Shown here in pieces: positions 1 through 11,074 of a stretch of DNA of 64,000 bases. The DNA comes from Solen grandis (taxonomy: Eukaryota; Mollusca; Bivalvia; Adapedonta; Solenidae): assembly GCA_021229015.1 (NCBI GenBank), contig CM037777.1, positions 23,301,515 to 23,365,514 of the forward strand, in the 5' to 3' direction. The notes below the pieces were generated by a model. It did no database searches. It had not been told where the DNA came from and saw only the letters and a program-made list of their open reading frames with translations. Position 1 is the first letter of the stretch, and each line of letters begins with the position of its first letter. The position numbers and the translations under genes were made by a program.

Positions 1-1363
1 ACTGTAAAGGCGTGTGTAAGATATAAGTCAAACATTTCATCATTTTTTGAATCCAATATCGGTGTGAAGCAAGGGGACCCCTGCTCCACGATATTATTTT
101 TATTTTTCCTCAACGATATTACATCAAACTTAAATACTGATATCAATAACCTTTTTACAATAGATGATGTAAAATTATGTCTTCTCCTATTTGCGGACGA
201 CGCGGTAATTTTTGCCCATACACCTGAAGCTCTACAACCATTACTCAACGATTTACATACTTATTGTTGCAAATGGGGTCTTAAACTAAATACGAAAAAA
301 ACTAAAATCATGATATTTGAAAAAGGAAGACCATCACAAGTTAACCCGAAGTATAATAATATTACCCTAGATATAACTGATTCTTTTAAATATCTTGGAA
401 TTACTTTATATAAAAACGGTGGCTGGTATAGAACGCAAAAATATATAGCCGAGCATTCAAAACAAGCTTTGCATAATTTATTTATAACATATAATCAACT
501 TGAACTTACTATTAAAGATAAATGTAAACTGTTCGACTCACTGGTAGGATCTATTCTACACTACGGTGCGGAAATATTTGGATATCACGATTGTAAAAGC
601 CTTGATATTATACATTGTAAATTTTTAAGAAAGATATTAGACGTTAATAAAAATACTAATCTTGACTGTTTATATGGAGAAACAGAAAGGTATCCATTAA
701 ATATATATAGACAATTTAAAATGATAAAATACTGGATAAAAGTATTAAACGCAAAAAACGATTCACTAATCAAAGTAATTTACAATATGTTAAAAAGCGA
801 TACTGAAAATAATATCAACTATTATGGACTAAATTGGACCTGGCATGTAAAATATATTTTAAACAACTTAGGAATGACTGACTTATGGACATACCAAAAT
901 GACATGACAATAAACTTCCAATTTATAAAACAAAGAATATTAGATATTTTCAACCAAAACTGGCATGCGCGCATAAATGAATCTAACCGACTATATTCAT
1001 ACAATAAATTTAAACATACTCTTACGTTAGAAAAATACCTCACTTGTATAAATATGAATAAATACAGAATTGCTCTCACAAGATTTTGAACCTCGTCTCA
1101 TGATTTAGCAATAGAAAAAGGTCGACATTTAAGAAGAAAGAATTTGTAGAAAATGTAATATGCAAACAGTAGAAAACGAATACCATTTCCTTTTAGTCTG
1201 CCCAAAATATTATTCATTAAGAAAAAAGTTTTTACCATCCTATTATTCCATTGGCCAACAAAAATTTATATCGATTATAATTCTAATTTTTAACAAACTT
1301 TCTAAATATTTTTTTTTTTTTAGCTATTTCAATTATTGGACTCTATTTGATCTAATTATATAA
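1..1363 (+). pseudogene. Broken LINE reverse transcriptase, C-terminal half of RT plus C-terminal zinc knuckle
   Basis: The frame is open from base 1 to the stop at 1087-1089 (362 codons). It starts inside the RT domain, with the GVKQGDP motif near 61-81 and the FADDAVIF active-site motif near 190-214; the two Asp bind the catalytic metal in this family. Downstream are the thumb-like WGLKLNTKKTKIM and YLGITL motifs. After the TGA the same frame still reads like the family (SHDLAIEKGRH) to about 1140. A frame change is then needed to reach CRKC...EYHFLLVCPKY (1148-1224), the usual C-terminal Cys/His motif. One stop and one frameshift make this a relic rather than a working copy. The clade (Jockey-, CR1- or RTE-like) was not resolved. 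Confidence 0.85.
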
Positions 1364-1473
1364 TTCTCTGTAAAAACACTGTATTGATAACTTAAATACC
1401 ATCACATTGTATGTACTGTAGGCTATGAATATGCTGTATGCTATTTAATGCCGAATAAAGTATGTTATGTTAT
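1..1473 (+). mobile_element. Non-LTR retrotransposon (LINE), 3' portion, cut by window edge
   Basis: A reverse-transcriptase reading frame runs in from base 1, followed by a broken C-terminal zinc-knuckle-like segment and a short 3' tail. The tail has an AATAAA-like motif (about 1454) and ends in short ATGTT-type repeats near 1473, as non-LTR elements often do. No long terminal repeat is seen. The 5' part lies outside the window. Confidence 0.85.
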
Positions 1474-2467
1474 ATGTGCTTTGTATCGGATTAATTATCT
1501 GCTGATTATTTAAAGGCAAAATACACCCACATTAAACAACTACCATTAATAATGCGCGAGTAAATGGGTGTTAATTGAGTATTTCACACCTTCCGCCTAC
1601 TGAAAATTAAGGTTGACGAAACGACTTTTCATTTATTATAAATAATCAGTTAGACGAAACGGTTGGTCGACGAAACGACCATCACCCCAAATAACACTGA
1701 TATCCCGGATCGTACCTTCATATGACTAAACATGATGCAACATATATAATTATTTCCAGATAGACGCCATTATACATTTTCTAATTTGCACAGTAAATGG
1801 GAATCTTGTAAAATTTCGATAAAATATGTAAGATATACTAATGAAAAGTTAAACATAAAACTGCATTCCGAACGCACCCAAGGCCAAGAGTACTGATTTT
1901 AATCAGTACACAAAATGCGCGTCGGCTGTTATAGATTTTAACCTTTCAGTTTCTGTTTTTTTCCTCATTTTCACAACGTAGTGTCGATGGTATATTATCG
2001 GTAAATAAAAATATCAAAAATGTAAGCTTACCTTATGTTAATTTGTTGCAAGGCACACGACTTTTGCTTTGTGTATATGTGCGTAGACAAAGAAACTGAA
2101 CTGGTGCACTGCTGCGCCGCTTTGTAAACAACTGTGTACATGTACATACAAAACGTGTCACTGGGGGTGTGTGCAAATGCTTACTTCTGATTGGTTAATA
2201 AAGACACACCTCCTATTACCTAACCTTGACTTTGATTACGTTATTTATAGGCTTTCCGTAATTTAACACCCAGATAAAAGACGGTCAACCTACACTCTCA
2301 GTCTAAACAGACAAACAACCAGTTTATACCAAATCCGGATGTGTATATATTTTAGGCAACGCTTTAGTCACGTACGTACGACCAGGACCTGCATGTGAAT
2401 CAAAATCGTTGTAGATCCCAATACCAGATTTTACACAACGGAAGGAGAGTTCCGCACTTATTGGCGG
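1474..2467. other. Intergenic, no gene recognised
   Basis: AT-rich sequence with no long reading frame, tRNA or recognisable repeat on either strand. There is a small local repeat of GACGAAACG-type words at 1614-1680. Nothing else stood out. Confidence 0.5.
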
Positions 2468-2690
2468 TGGCTTTAAGGCATTTTTGAATGCCTCAACAGA
2501 GCGAGCATGCACTATTTTATCAGGGAGATAATTCCAGTGAATCACAGTGTCCACACAGAATGAATTTTCATATTGTTTTGAGTTTGATGATGATATTTCC
2601 AGACACTTTGATTTTTTGCAAATGCGTTTTTCTAATATATTTGATGTTTCGCAGCCATTGTTATTAATTTTTTTGTTTTGTTTTTATTGT
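2468..2690 (-). pseudogene. Relic of a LINE ORF2 C-terminus
   Basis: On the minus strand, bases 2690 down to 2468 read through NSFCVDTVIHWNYLPDKIV followed by HARSVEAFKNAL. This matches the pattern 'sf-p-ti--WN-LP--iv-a-sve-Fk--L' typical of the extreme C-terminus of CR1/Jockey-like ORF2 proteins. No RT catalytic motif remains. The open frame continues to about 2324 without family resemblance. It is an isolated, old fragment. Confidence 0.6.
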
Positions 2691-2715
2691 CCTCTTAGGC
2701 AGGCCCGGATCCACC

Positions 2716-2735
2716 GGGGGGGGGGGGGGAGGGGG
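2716..2735 (+). repeat. G-run (14 G, A, 5 G)
   Basis: A near-uninterrupted G tract, followed at 2743-2749 by GGGCCCC. It could form a quadruplex and is a likely site of length error in the assembly. Confidence 0.8.
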
Positions 2736-4300
2736 CCTTGGGCCCCCCAGGTCATACATTTTTCTAGGCTATAAAATCCCTTGATTACACCATAGTAGTG
2801 TTGTCTAGAGGAAATCCCCATCGTTGGTCCCCACACTGAACCACCCGCATAACCACTTACCACCTTATTGTCTTATGGCCCCCTGCTGTTAATGTGTAGG
2901 TAATCCGAACCGGCAGTCGTCCATGACTGTGTGATAAGCATGTGTTTAGGGTACTGCGGACACGTTCACTGATTGAGAAAAATTTACATGGCATCTAATA
3001 ATTGGGAAAAATCGGCAATATGCAAAAGTTTGTATCAGTTACAACTATAAACTATTCTAAGCAAATGCAGTTTAAGAAATAGCATAAAAATAGTTAAGCT
3101 AAAAACAACAACTAAGCTGGACATTAAAATGTAATTAGCATCGAAACAATTTCACTAGAGCCAAAAAGAATTAATAATAATAATAACTACTTTGACGAAA
3201 TCTACGCAACAATTTTTTTAATTCACGTTTCTCTTTATGTATAATGTTTTAAATCTTGCATTAAAAGCGGGCTAATTAGCTGCCGGCAGGTTGATGAACT
3301 ATCAGGTATGAAAAATTGCCAATTTCGTTTTTGAAAAAGTTAAAAAGGTAATGATTTTTTTTTTTGCTGTAGCAAACCTCATATTAGATGCATCGCTAGC
3401 CATGCAAATTATACTTAATCAGAAATGGGTTGCGTTTCTAAATGTCATCAGCTTTACTATTTTTACGTAACTTTTTAAGTATCATTTTTATGAAACTAAA
3501 AACTCCTAAATATTTTTTTCCTGAAAGGAATAGATACAAACAGCAGGCCGATACATCATCATGTTCACTTTTGAATATTTACGAATATAATAATCTACAT
3601 GTATGTGTATTCATGGTCTCTTAATAAAGAGACCCTGGTGTATTTTACATTTATAAAAATCATGAATATGAAATGAAAGAATTTGAAAATTTCCATCTGC
3701 CAGATTTTGGGACAATCCATATTTTGGGACAATGTATAAATAGATTATGCATGATCACTAATTCAAATCAAATCCAGGTAATCAGTCATTGAGCAATGTT
3801 AGTGATAAGTCGATGAATACGAAATACTAATGCACAGAAAACACAACTTATGTGCGAAATAAAACGGATATTAAAGAGTTCATATTAAATATCAACATCT
3901 TTTATTACTGAATATTGTTTGTTTTGTTACTGATTTAACATTTAGAAGAAAAAAAAATGTACCAAAAATCGACACGCAGAAGGGGCCCATGCAACCGCCC
4001 GACCCTAAAACGTGCGCCTGATTTCTTTTATCTGGGAAGTCTGTGTGTGAAGGCTGCTTCCAGATCGACAATTAGACTGTCAAGATTACCAGGTTCGAAC
4101 CTAATACAGCATATACCCGGTATTCTCTTCAATATATTTGACAAATTATGTTTAAAGTGATTTTTTCCCCTCAGATTTAAACAAAACTGTCTTTTACAAT
4201 GTTGAGTCTAAAACTGATGACAATTCCAAGCATTCACTAATTGATAATGTACACAAGTCACTTTATCTTTTATTTTTTTTTATTTATTTTTTTTTTTTTT
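2736..4300. other. Intergenic, no gene recognised
   Basis: Short open frames here (for example 3442-3624) have biased composition and no family resemblance. No repeats were recognised apart from A/T tracts. Confidence 0.45.
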
Positions 4301-4359
4301 GGGGGGGGGGAGGGGTCCGAAAAGCACTTATTTTTCATGCCAGTCTCCCCCCCCCCCCC
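4301..4359. repeat. G10 tract and C12 tract facing each other
   Basis: T-rich DNA leads into ten G at 4301-4310 (then A, GGGG). About 35 bases later comes a run of twelve C at 4348-4359. The two could pair as a snap-back hairpin. Confidence 0.7.
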
Positions 4360-4439
4360 TTTTACTACCGTCATTTTTTTAATACAACTGTAGTCAAATA
4401 CTATTACACAGTAGTTATTCAAAAATATGGCTTTGCGAA

Positions 4440-5430
4440 GGTAAATGTAAAATTATATCGCTCAAGGCTCAGTCCCAATTGACATTTTTTGCCTAGGGAA
4501 TGTACTCCCGATGGAAATTGATGAGCCTCGGGAGGCGTCGGGAACAGGTTCCCCTGTGTCCCGCGGAAGATTCGAAAGCGTTGCGAGCCATGTGGAGTCA
4601 TTGGGAGGCCTCGGGGAAACCCGGGCCGGGGAAACATAAGCATAGCTTCCCGGAAGCTCCTTGGAAGCATTCATGGAGATTCCACGAAATATTTTTTCCT
4701 CCGAGTAACCCCAGGCTTCGGTGATGTCTCGAAGGTACGGAGACCTTTCTGTGACGCATTCCAGATCTTGTGATAGAATCTCAGAATATTCGCAAGAAAA
4801 TCGGCAAGCGCACTCTAAAAGTTTTTCCTTTTTATGGTCAACTTTAGACTGAGACGGTCAAAAAGGCCATGGGGCATTGCTGGGGGGCGTCCTCATAAAC
4901 CCCCGAAAGTCTACCCTTGATTTTGTCCATCACCAAATTCTCATAATCTCCATAATCTTCCCGAGGCACCTAGGATGGTTCGATAAAATGATACACCCCC
5001 TAATCTACGGGGATATTCCCCCGATGATGTTTCAAGTTCGATGAAGCTCCGATTCACCTTCCCCGATCATCGGATAAATTTCACGAGCATCTGGAACCAT
5101 CCCCGATAATACAAGGCCATTGTACCATAACCGAAACATCAGTGAACGTTTCAACGGACCAATCCCAAAGCTTCTCATAGGACTGCTCCATCTTTTGGGC
5201 TCAAACATCTGATGCCGTCGGGAGAAAATTTGTGTATTTCCACAACGCCGATGATTTTTCTCCAGTGGGACCTAGGCATCTAGGCATTAGATCCATGGTC
5301 TTCAAGTTTAAAAAAATATAAAAAAAATAAAGCACATAAAAACCTTCACTTGTATCCCCAGATACTCTTCAGAATGCATCTCCATCACAATAAAAAAATT
5401 CTCCGGCATCCCCGGCCCCTGCCCTCCTCA
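4440..5430. other. GC-richer patch of unknown origin
   Basis: Base composition changes abruptly to GC-richer DNA with many TCGGGGA/TCCCCGA-like words (for example around 4600-4640, 5010-5080 and 5090-5110). Open frames on both strands here overlap each other and look like composition artefacts. It may be an old transposon, but no terminal repeats were identified. Confidence 0.35.
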
Positions 5431-5433
5431 GCT

Positions 5434-5454
5434 CCCCCCCCCCCCCCCCCCCCC
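5434..5454 (+). repeat. Poly-C tract (21 C)
   Basis: An uninterrupted run of 21 C next to the end of a LINE fragment. Its length is likely to be polymorphic or mis-assembled. Confidence 0.85.
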
Positions 5455-5517
5455 AGTGAAAATTCTGATCGGCTTTAGTCTGGAATTTCACAAAATCTGA
5501 TGTTGGCAGTGCTGGAA

Positions 5518-6047
5518 CTAACCCCTCAATTCGACCACCTTGTTCATTAATATTAATCTGAGGCTTAGGCGTCTGTCTTGTAATGTTTCTAATTCAAGTT
5601 CTTGTTTCATTTTTGTTTGGTCTTTAATTCTTTTTATGCTTTCTAGTTTGTCTATATTGTCTTTCTGGTAGGGGTTCCAGATGGTAGTCCCATATTCCAT
5701 TATTGATCTTGCTAGTGTAATGTAGGCTGTTTTTCTACAGGTCTCTGGTACATTTCTGAGATTTCTTCTTAAAAAGCCTAAAGTTGAATATGCTTTTTTG
5801 CAAACCTTGTTGATATGTATATTCCATTTTAAATCATTTGAGCTTTGTAATCCAAGATAGGGATTATTTTGTACTTCCTGCATTATGTGGTTATTCAGTT
5901 GATTTTTTTTTTTGTTGTTGTTGATTGACATGATATAGCATTTTTTCGCATTGAATTTCATGCCCCAGTTAGTTGCCCATTTTTCTAGGCGATTTAGGTC
6001 CTGTTGTAATTGGAGGTGATCTTGTTCTGATTTTATCGTTCTATGTG
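5518..6047 (-). pseudogene. LINE reverse-transcriptase fragment with internal deletion
   Basis: Read on the minus strand, the frame begins near 6047 with IKSEQDHLQLQQDLNRLEKW. It continues through WGMKFNAKKC, YLGLQ, LKWNIHINKVCKKAYSTLGF and EYGTTIWNPY, and stops at 5518. This is the post-catalytic part of a CR1/Jockey-like RT. After KLESIKRI the usual 'RRAARFV...' stretch is missing and the frame jumps directly to LETLQDRRLSLRL, which shows an in-frame deletion of a few tens of residues. The catalytic FADD motif is absent because the 5' side is truncated. Confidence 0.8.
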
Positions 6048-6063
6048 CTTATATTTAATGCTT

Positions 6064-6290
6064 CATCAAAGTACGCGTCTCACTCAGCCCCTCACCGCGT
6101 GGGTTCGAATCCCGACAGGGTCTTTCGGATTTTCATGTGAGGAAGCCTTCCAGCTGGCTTGCGGTAGGTCGATGGTTCTACCCGGATGCCTCCGTGCATT
6201 CGGGGTCTTCCTGCACCTGTAATTAGTTGGACGTTGCACTGTCGAGGCGACGGTAAACTCAAATAGGTTAAGTCAAAGGACATGTGATAA
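6064..6290 (+). mobile_element. tRNA-derived SINE (partial head)
   Basis: A box-B sequence (GGTTCGAATCC, 6102-6112) is followed by the body shared with the copies at 13688 and 15026 (TTTTCATGTGAGGAAGC..TTCCAGCT..TTGCGGTAGGT). The 5' half of the tRNA-like head with box A is not recognisable, so this copy is truncated. Confidence 0.65.
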
Positions 6291-6580
6291 AAAAGATATA
6301 TTAGGCTTTAAAGAGGATGAAGAACATTAGGGGGAAAATGTGTTTATTAATTATGTTATTTCATTTTATATTATTTATTTCCTTTACCGAGAAATACGAA
6401 GGCGGATACTCTTTTCGAGGTGACTGAAATTGTCTTGATTGGGCTATTTTTTGTGCTCAGTTGTAGAAATCCGTATCGTGAGCCCCTACTAAAATAAAGA
6501 GTCACCCAGGCCGATCCTGTCACCTTTATCTCCGCTGTCTTGGCAACGTTTTTGTGTCTGATTTAATCCGAAGCAATCAA

Positions 6581-6704
6581 ACACCTTTATACTGAATGTT
6601 ACAGACGTAATAAATCCACCATCGTCGGAAAACCCACGTTCGTTCAATACGCTTTGCTTCTTAATCGACAGTGGGATATCTGGTAAGCATAACTTCGTAC
6701 TCAT
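6581..6704 (-). CDS. Candidate orphan first exon, unidentified
   Basis: A start codon at 6704 opens a minus-strand frame beginning MSTKLCLPDIPLSIKKQS. A possible splice donor (AAAG|GTGTTT) lies near 6581. Interest comes only from its position just downstream of a promoter-like motif cluster (6720-6940). I do not recognise the peptide and found no second exon, so it may be a chance reading frame. Confidence 0.18.
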
Positions 6705-6719
6705 GAATTATTAAGGCAT

Positions 6720-6940
6720 TTCATTGGATCCGTACCTTCGAAAGCACGGCGACAGCAGGGATCATTTGACCAATGAAACGGCGCGGGATTTTGAATGTTA
6801 GCTTCGTTTCATGTAGAGCTGACGTCACGCTACTTACCTAAGCTTTGCGGTTTGTCTTGCGGGGAACAATGAGTCAGCTTTTGCTTTGGTAAATTTTCAA
6901 CGAAGAGTATTCAAAATACTTTGCGTTATTTCATTGGTCA
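6720..6940. promoter_or_regulatory. Promoter-like motif cluster (CCAAT, CDE/CHR-like, CRE, AP-1)
   Basis: In about 220 bases there are CCAAT boxes in both orientations (ATTGG 6723-6727, ACCAAT near 6770, ATTGGT 6933-6938). There is also a GGCGCGGG element (6780-6787) followed at close spacing by TTTGAA (6790-6795), the arrangement of CDE/CHR cell-cycle elements. A TGACGTCA (6820-6827) and a TGAGTCA (6870-6876) complete the cluster. No convincing gene was found on either side, so this may be an orphaned promoter or coincidence. Confidence 0.35.
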
Positions 6941-6959
6941 CCTAGTAGCTGATTAATAT

Positions 6960-7260
6960 TCATGAAAACGAAGTTTTGCCAGCTAAATATCCCACGGTAT
7001 ATACAGATGTGATAACGGGATATATATCGTGGATTTTCGACGATGTAAATGCACTTACTCGTATATAGCGACAGGGTTTCTATAAAACATATGTATATGG
7101 AATCCCTGATAGCGATTCGTATGAATTCAAGTCGCAATTTTTGTGCATGTTATAGTAAATTTAATAAAACCGTGTCAAATCAAACGCGTTTTGAACTGCG
7201 TAAAAACGGTCTTAACAATAAAAAGCTTAACATTCTTTTTTCTTTTTGATGGACTGCTTA
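6960..7260. other. Intergenic, no gene recognised
   Basis: Overlapping short frames on both strands show no family resemblance. Nothing else was seen. Confidence 0.4.
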
Positions 7261-7264
7261 CATA

Positions 7265-7267
<3 letters not shown>

Positions 7268-7298
<31 letters not shown>

Positions 7299-7310
7299 AC
7301 ACACACACAG
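7268..7310 (+). repeat. (CT)n then (AC)n microsatellite
   Basis: About 15 CT dinucleotides are followed by a short ACACACAC run. Confidence 0.9.
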
Positions 7311-7619
7311 GTTATGAGCTTAACATAAATGTCTATTGAAATGTAACGGTATCAAATAAAAAAAAAAAAAAAAAATAAACGCACGATATAGAGGTATCAA
7401 TGTAAATAACATAACCCAAAATGCTGTTTTCAATAAAGTCCAAAATATGTATTAGTAATTAATGTAAAATAAATACAGTTTTAATGTTGTTTTTTTAATT
7501 TTCCAAAATATAAGCGTAATACTTCGTTAGTACTGTATTGTACAAGGACAAAATAACCTTATGAATTATTTTATTTTCATATTTATGTTTTTATAATTAA
7601 ATTGAAACGAGATTTAATA

Positions 7620-7900
7620 TTACAAAAATAGTCACCCAGCCAGCTAGATCAGAACTCGCAACATAGCCTTGAGATGGACTTCAATATTAAACTTATTTTA
7701 CATCGATTACGAAACAAGTAATCACTCTCGATAATAAGCACGTTACCACTTCGCTATCCAGACAAATAGCCTTACTGCCAGTGTCATTGAATTTGTGTTA
7801 TTGGCCCTATATATAATATAGAAAAATATATATTTACAGATCTATATATTGTTTAGAGCGCCGGGTGCTCGAGCCCCGGCTACCGACCATGGTTCTGAAT
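7620..7900 (-). mobile_element. Possible tRNA-related SINE remnant
   Basis: The minus strand shows a tRNA-like head (GGCTCGAGCACCCGG, near 7863-7880) and, toward the other end, a diverged tRNA-like block (7720-7770). No second copy in this window supports it, so the call is weak. Confidence 0.3.
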
Positions 7901-8239
7901 AAATTCTTACAAAGGATGGGAATCTAGTACCGGTACTTCCTAAGACGTTTAGGTTAACTTCTCGCCTGATACAACAATCTCCGAGCAGAGTTTTTATTCG
8001 CCCCCCATAAAAGCATCCAGGCTAAATGACAAGAGGGTAGTGTCAAATTAGAAAAAAAAGATGTACATGTACATTGAAGTTTAAGGACCAAAAGGATTTC
8101 TAAAAAAACAAAACTGAGAAAAAAATACGCATATGCAAAAATGATTAAATTATTTCGTTCAAGGCTTAGAAATTTAATATTTAATTATATTCCAAAATTT
8201 TAAAAAACTATATTTTTTCCAACAGATACCCCCCCTCCC

Positions 8240-8459
8240 CCTTTGCTCCCTTGCTTGGCGCTCAGCATATAAGGGTAGTTCCAGGACTGGTTGGCCCAGT
8301 ATCAAAATAATGTGACTGGGTGTGATATCATGCCACATGTCTACGGCGTGATACTGCACTGGCAGTGCAGTTTAGCAACTCTACATCTGTCTCAAGTATA
8401 GTCTCCAAATGACTGAAATACTGTCGGCGGGACGTTAAACAAACAAACAAACAAACAGA
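8240..8459 (+). mobile_element. SINE copy ending in (AAAC)n tail
   Basis: It shares the body (TTGGCGCTCAGCATATAAGG ... CAAATGACTGAAATACTG) and the end (GGCGGGACGTTAAAC plus AAAC repeats, 8437-8457) with the copies at 9070-9310 and 29012-29300. The tRNA-like head is truncated. Confidence 0.7.
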
Positions 8460-9069
8460 CATGACCACATGCGTAGACAGACATGTCGGATTGTCCACGA
8501 ATATAATTGTAATACAGGCTTGAATTCCATCAGCAATTTTTCGCACTAAGTAAAGTTTATTTTCTTATATTAGGTTAAAACATATTCCACCATTCCTTTA
8601 CCTTAACAACAAACAATATTTATAAAGAATTGAATATTTGGTATTTTAATAGAGAGAAAAACACACACACACGAGCACGTATCGGGCATTTACTCGGCAT
8701 ATCAAAGATAGTATACATATATTTCAACAGTGTTAACTGAGCCTTGATACGCATATATATGATTTCTTATCAGTTCGCTGCCTTACATGAGTGCCAGTTC
8801 TTGAATATTGTGTTCTTTATATATGTCTTAAGTTATATCACCCTTTTTTTTGGTTAAAATGTATGTTGTTGCTTCGTTTCACTAAATTTCGTCCAGCCAT
8901 TAACCAACTGACTTTCCTGCATGATTTTTTGTTCAGCCCTAAATAAAAGTCCAAGCTGAATTGTTTAGAATAAGTAAAAAAGTATGATTAAGTGTTGCAA
9001 AAATACCTTCTCCGGAGGCTATTAAAGCGTTATGGTATTACGGAATGATTTATGTTACATGTATTTATA

Positions 9070-9310
9070 TGTTTGTTTGTTGGGTTTAACGTCCCACCGA
9101 CAGTATTTCAGTCATTTGGAGACGATGTCTACTTGAGACAGATTTAGTGTTGCTAGACTGTAGTATAACGCCGTAGACCATATCCAGAGACATTATCCCG
9201 ACACCGTGCCAACCAGCCCATATGCTAAGCAACAAACAAGGGAGCTATACCAGTACATGTACCATTTTTTAAGACTTTGGTATATCGCGGTCGGGGATCG
9301 AACCCAAACT
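9070..9310 (-). mobile_element. tRNA-derived SINE, near full length
   Basis: Minus-strand copy of the same family as 8240-8459. The AAAC-type tail is at 9070-9085 (read as GTTTGTTTG on the plus strand). The body continues to a box-B-like GGTTCGATCCCC near 9293-9304, which supports a tRNA-derived head. Confidence 0.7.
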
Positions 9311-9460
9311 GATATCAAAAATAGATTTTTTAAAAAAAGCCATCAACTTTCACCTGGAAAATTTAATAAGGGTAATAACTAGGATGGTTTTTCTATGGTG
9401 ATTATAAACTTGTTCGTCCTTTGGATCAAATACACATGCATACAATTATGAAACTATAAA

Positions 9461-10128
9461 CAAGAGCCCCATGAGGCCCTTAATCGCTCACCTGAGATAA
9501 ATAGGTTGACCCAAGGAACATCTGTACCAATTTATTTTAAAATCTGGCCAGTAGTTTTGAAGAAGATAATTTTTAAAGTTTTCATTTTTTTTCTTTTTGT
9601 TGCCATGGCAACCAGAGTTCTAAATGGATCAAGTTTATTTTAGCAACTTTTGTGAAGGCTGACCCAAGGATCATCCCTGCCAAGTTTAATCAAATTCTGT
9701 CCAGTGGTTTCAGAGGAGATGTTGTTTAAAGGTTTCCCTATATACATATAAGGCAAATAAGCCCCGCCCCTGGCGGCCATGTTTTTTTACGGATCGGAAT
9801 AATTTTAGCAACTTTGGTAGAGGTTGACCCAAGGAACATCTGTACCAATTTATCTTAAAAACTGGCCAGTAGTTTTGAAGAAGATGATTTTTAAAGTTTT
9901 CAAATTATTTTTCTTTTTGTAGCCATGGCAACCAGAGTTCTTCATGGATCAACTTTATTTTAGCAACTTTTGTAGAGCCTCACCCAAGGAACATTCCTGC
10001 CAAGTTTCATTAAATTCTGTCCAGCGGTTTCAGAGGAGATGTCGTTTAAAGCAAATTGTTGACGACGCACGACGGACGACGGACGATCACAAAAGCTCAC
10101 CTTGAGCACGTTGTGCTCAGGTGAGCTA
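9461..10128. mobile_element. CAAGAG-hairpin repeat family 1 (non-autonomous, Helitron/Helentron-like?)
   Basis: It begins CAAGAG with an imperfect palindrome (GCCCCATGAGGCC), then GCTCACCTGA. It ends with a GACGGACGACGGACG-type tract, a GAGCACGTTGTGCTC hairpin (10104-10118) and TCAGGTGAGC, the inverted complement of the start. Inside, a ~300 bp segment is present twice (GTTGACCCAAGGAACATCTG at about 9506 and 9823). The family is repeated in bivalve genomes. Assignment to Helitron-related elements is inference from the terminal hairpins. Confidence 0.6.
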
Positions 10129-10647
10129 AAAACAACAAAAAAAGAACAACAGACTCATGTCTTAGAAAACATGAGGTATATGCAATGAAAGATTTTCGCG
10201 GGGGTTAATATTCGTTGATAAAGTTCTTCTCAAAATCAGCGAAAATTAGTGTCCCAAAAAAATTAGTGATTTCACAGTACACCTTTTAAATACGTAATAC
10301 ACGTATAATACTAGGTAAATATTACTAGTTCTCTTGTGATTTTCTCAGAGGTAATACAATTATTTTTTATGCCACGACAAGCAATAAAATTTAAAATTAA
10401 TACTTAAAATTGTAATAAAAAAGTTTTATGTTAAAAAAAATGAACTCTTTGTCAATGTTATTATTTGGTAAAGAATCATATTACGAAGGAATCTCAAGAT
10501 TCAATCAACTTGTGATATTCATGGCAGGGAATCTGATCAAACGTATATAAAGAAATCCATATTTCGAGAAAAGCCAAAGTCTCCAGCTATAATAGTTAAC
10601 ATTTCTGTTGCTTGTGTGTGTAGGATCCTTTGGTAGAATGACAATGA

Positions 10648-10805
10648 CTATGTTTGGCGGCTATTTCTGATTATGTTTTAATTTTCGCTTCCATGCATAC
10701 GGTGGAAAACGAGATATCGCAGGAAATTCTGACTGACTTGCAGAGATACTGTCCATCTCCGGAAAACAGTGCTGCCCCACCCTACCAACCTTGCTCGATA
10801 AAACC
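10648..10805 (+). pseudogene. Cysteine-rich reading frame, left part, interrupted by long-TIR element
   Basis: The frame is open up to the insertion at 10805. With one copy of the 10 bp duplication removed, it continues in frame from 13539 to a stop near 13665. The Cys spacing (CPSPEN...C...C, then C...CC after the junction) resembles the cysteine-rich, somatomedin-B-like start of molluscan methuselah-like receptors. No start codon or splice acceptor was fixed. The similarity is judged by eye. Confidence 0.35.
10796..10805 (+). repeat. Target-site duplication, left copy (CGATAAAACC)
   Basis: A 10 bp direct repeat immediately outside the left terminal inverted repeat. The matching copy is at 13529-13538. 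Confidence 0.75.
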
Positions 10806-11074
10806 GGTTACACTGAATACCGGAATCCACTTTTTTACCGGAATCTACCAAAATCCGTTTTCGAATACCGGAATCTACTTAATACAGTCGTTCTATATAC
10901 TTAATTGTATAAAATGTTTATTAATATGATATAGTTTATGATATTTGACCCTTATGCAAAGTTTTAGAAAATAATATTTAGCCAAACGTGACTTTGAGAG
11001 GGTTTTTTTGTTTTCAGTGATATTATGATACGATCAGGTGTTCATAAGATCTGCGGACCTGTGAGAATCACAAT
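10806..11074 (+). repeat. Left terminal inverted repeat
   Basis: It pairs with 13259-13528. Only a handful of differences are visible over ~270 bp, for example ACCAAAATCC against ACCGAAATCC. The high similarity indicates a fairly recent insertion. Confidence 0.9.

Noticed and set aside
4419..4724. Overlapping frames on both strands in the GC-richer patch
   Set aside because: Three frames on both strands are open together, the usual effect of GC-rich composition. None resembles a protein family.
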